Origin: Mucinivorans hirudinis
Lineage (GTDB): Bacteria; Bacteroidota; Bacteroidia; Bacteroidales; Rikenellaceae
Assembly: GCA_000723505.1 (NCBI GenBank)
Contig: HG934468.1
Span: 372,001 to 436,000 of the forward strand
Direction: 5' to 3'
DNA length: 64,000 bases
Below are positions 63,581 through 64,000 of this stretch, piece by piece (positions within the stretch are counted from its first letter, which is position 1; each line of letters opens with the position of its first letter). The translations under genes and the position numbers were made by a program. The notes beneath the pieces are model-generated. The model searched no databases, had not been told where the DNA came from, and was given only the letters and a program-made list of their open reading frames with translations.

Positions 63581-64000
63581 AATACAGCGCACCGTCATTG
63601 AGTATCATCTTCAATTTCACAATAGGTAGAGACGTGTCGCTTTGGGGCGGATAGAGTATTTGGCGAAAATAATCTACATAATCCGTATTGCCGCCCACGT
63701 AAATGTTGAGCACAGAGAGATATGGGTTTATCTCCAAACTTTTAGACAAATCTCCATACCCTCTAAATTGTTCGTAATCACACTGAAGGTTCAACAATGG
63801 CGGCAGAGCAACGTGTCTGACGCCATCATCCCCGCACCACATATACCCGAACTCTTCTGCGGTTATAAGTTCAACAAAACTCTGTGCCGCATCGGGTAAT
63901 TTATCAAAGCTGACAGTGTATAAATTGTCATAATCGAGCAGTAGACCGCATAAGTCTGAAACCTCACCTGAAACATTAAATTCATAAATTTTTGGATTGG
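63581..64000 (-). pseudogene. Pseudo-rSAM protein, N-terminal part (runs off right edge)
   Basis: The minus-strand frame is open from the right edge: NPKIYEFNVSGEVSDLCGLL, FVELITAEEFGYMWCGDDGV, then LNDGALYYVK up to the ISL3 target at 63580. The start codon lies outside the window. The segment shows no CxxxCxxC site in the visible part. It belongs with 61634-62302. A radical SAM maturase gene would be expected just beyond the edge. Confidence 0.75.

Overview
This 64-kb window is Bacteroidales DNA (Bacteroides, Parabacteroides or Alistipes type). The evidence is the conjugation genes of CTnDOT-like elements, an RteC regulator, a SusC/SusD pair, GLPGLI proteins, a GG-Bacteroidales-type RiPP system, and TAnnTTTG promoter boxes without Shine-Dalgarno sites. 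It falls into two halves.

1 to about 34.9 kb is part of an integrative conjugative element (ICE). From the left edge come a TraC/D-like gene, traB (DUF3408) and traA (ParA) on the minus strand, then the mobA-mobB-mobC relaxase and coupling-protein operon on the plus strand. Between mobC and the next ICE core genes lies a 10-kb minus-strand defence island. It holds an XRE regulator, a PD-(D/E)XK-like protein, type I restriction-modification genes hsdM-hsdS-hsdR, and a three-gene set that fits an ABC-three-component system (HNH protein, small middle protein, SMC-like ATPase). The ICE core resumes with DUF4099/DUF3945, a small membrane protein, DUF1896 and the giant methylase-helicase. Cargo follows: a class III nucleotide cyclase paired with a ParB-like protein, a tripartite HipB-HipS-HipT system, a DHFR-family protein and a structured non-coding block. 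Then come two MerR-like HTH genes around a primase-helicase, RteC, an SDR/Crp-type regulator/DUF2867 group and an AAA ATPase. A tRNA-3'-end-like sequence with a terminator at 34.83-34.93 kb is the likely element end. No integrase is visible, so it should lie beyond the left edge.

35.0 to 64 kb is chromosome-like DNA crowded with insertion sequences. It carries IS630, IS5 and ISL3 remnants, a 257-bp palindrome, an orphan SusC/SusD operon, and an IS1634 remnant interrupted by an IS5-like element. From 45.5 kb to the right edge the minus strand holds a RiPP export and maturation cluster. In transcription order it contains a pseudo-rSAM gene (split by an ISL3 copy), precursor peptide 1, a beta-propeller lipoprotein, precursor 2, two GLPGLI proteins and a second propeller. 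A family-4 glycosyltransferase, a C39-peptidase ABC transporter, an HlyD adaptor, a LanC-like protein and a two-domain glycosyltransferase complete it. Precursor 2 is split by three nested insertions: IS630, with IS30 inside it, with an IS5-like element inside that. The cluster has grown by duplication and is decaying by transposition; precursor 1 and the export machinery look intact.

The most unusual signals are these: a family of 10-bp-phased GCCAA repeats at four sites on the ICE, the cyclase/ParB-like gene pair, the reconstructable nested insertion in the precursor gene, and a leader before DUF1896 with alternative pairings.
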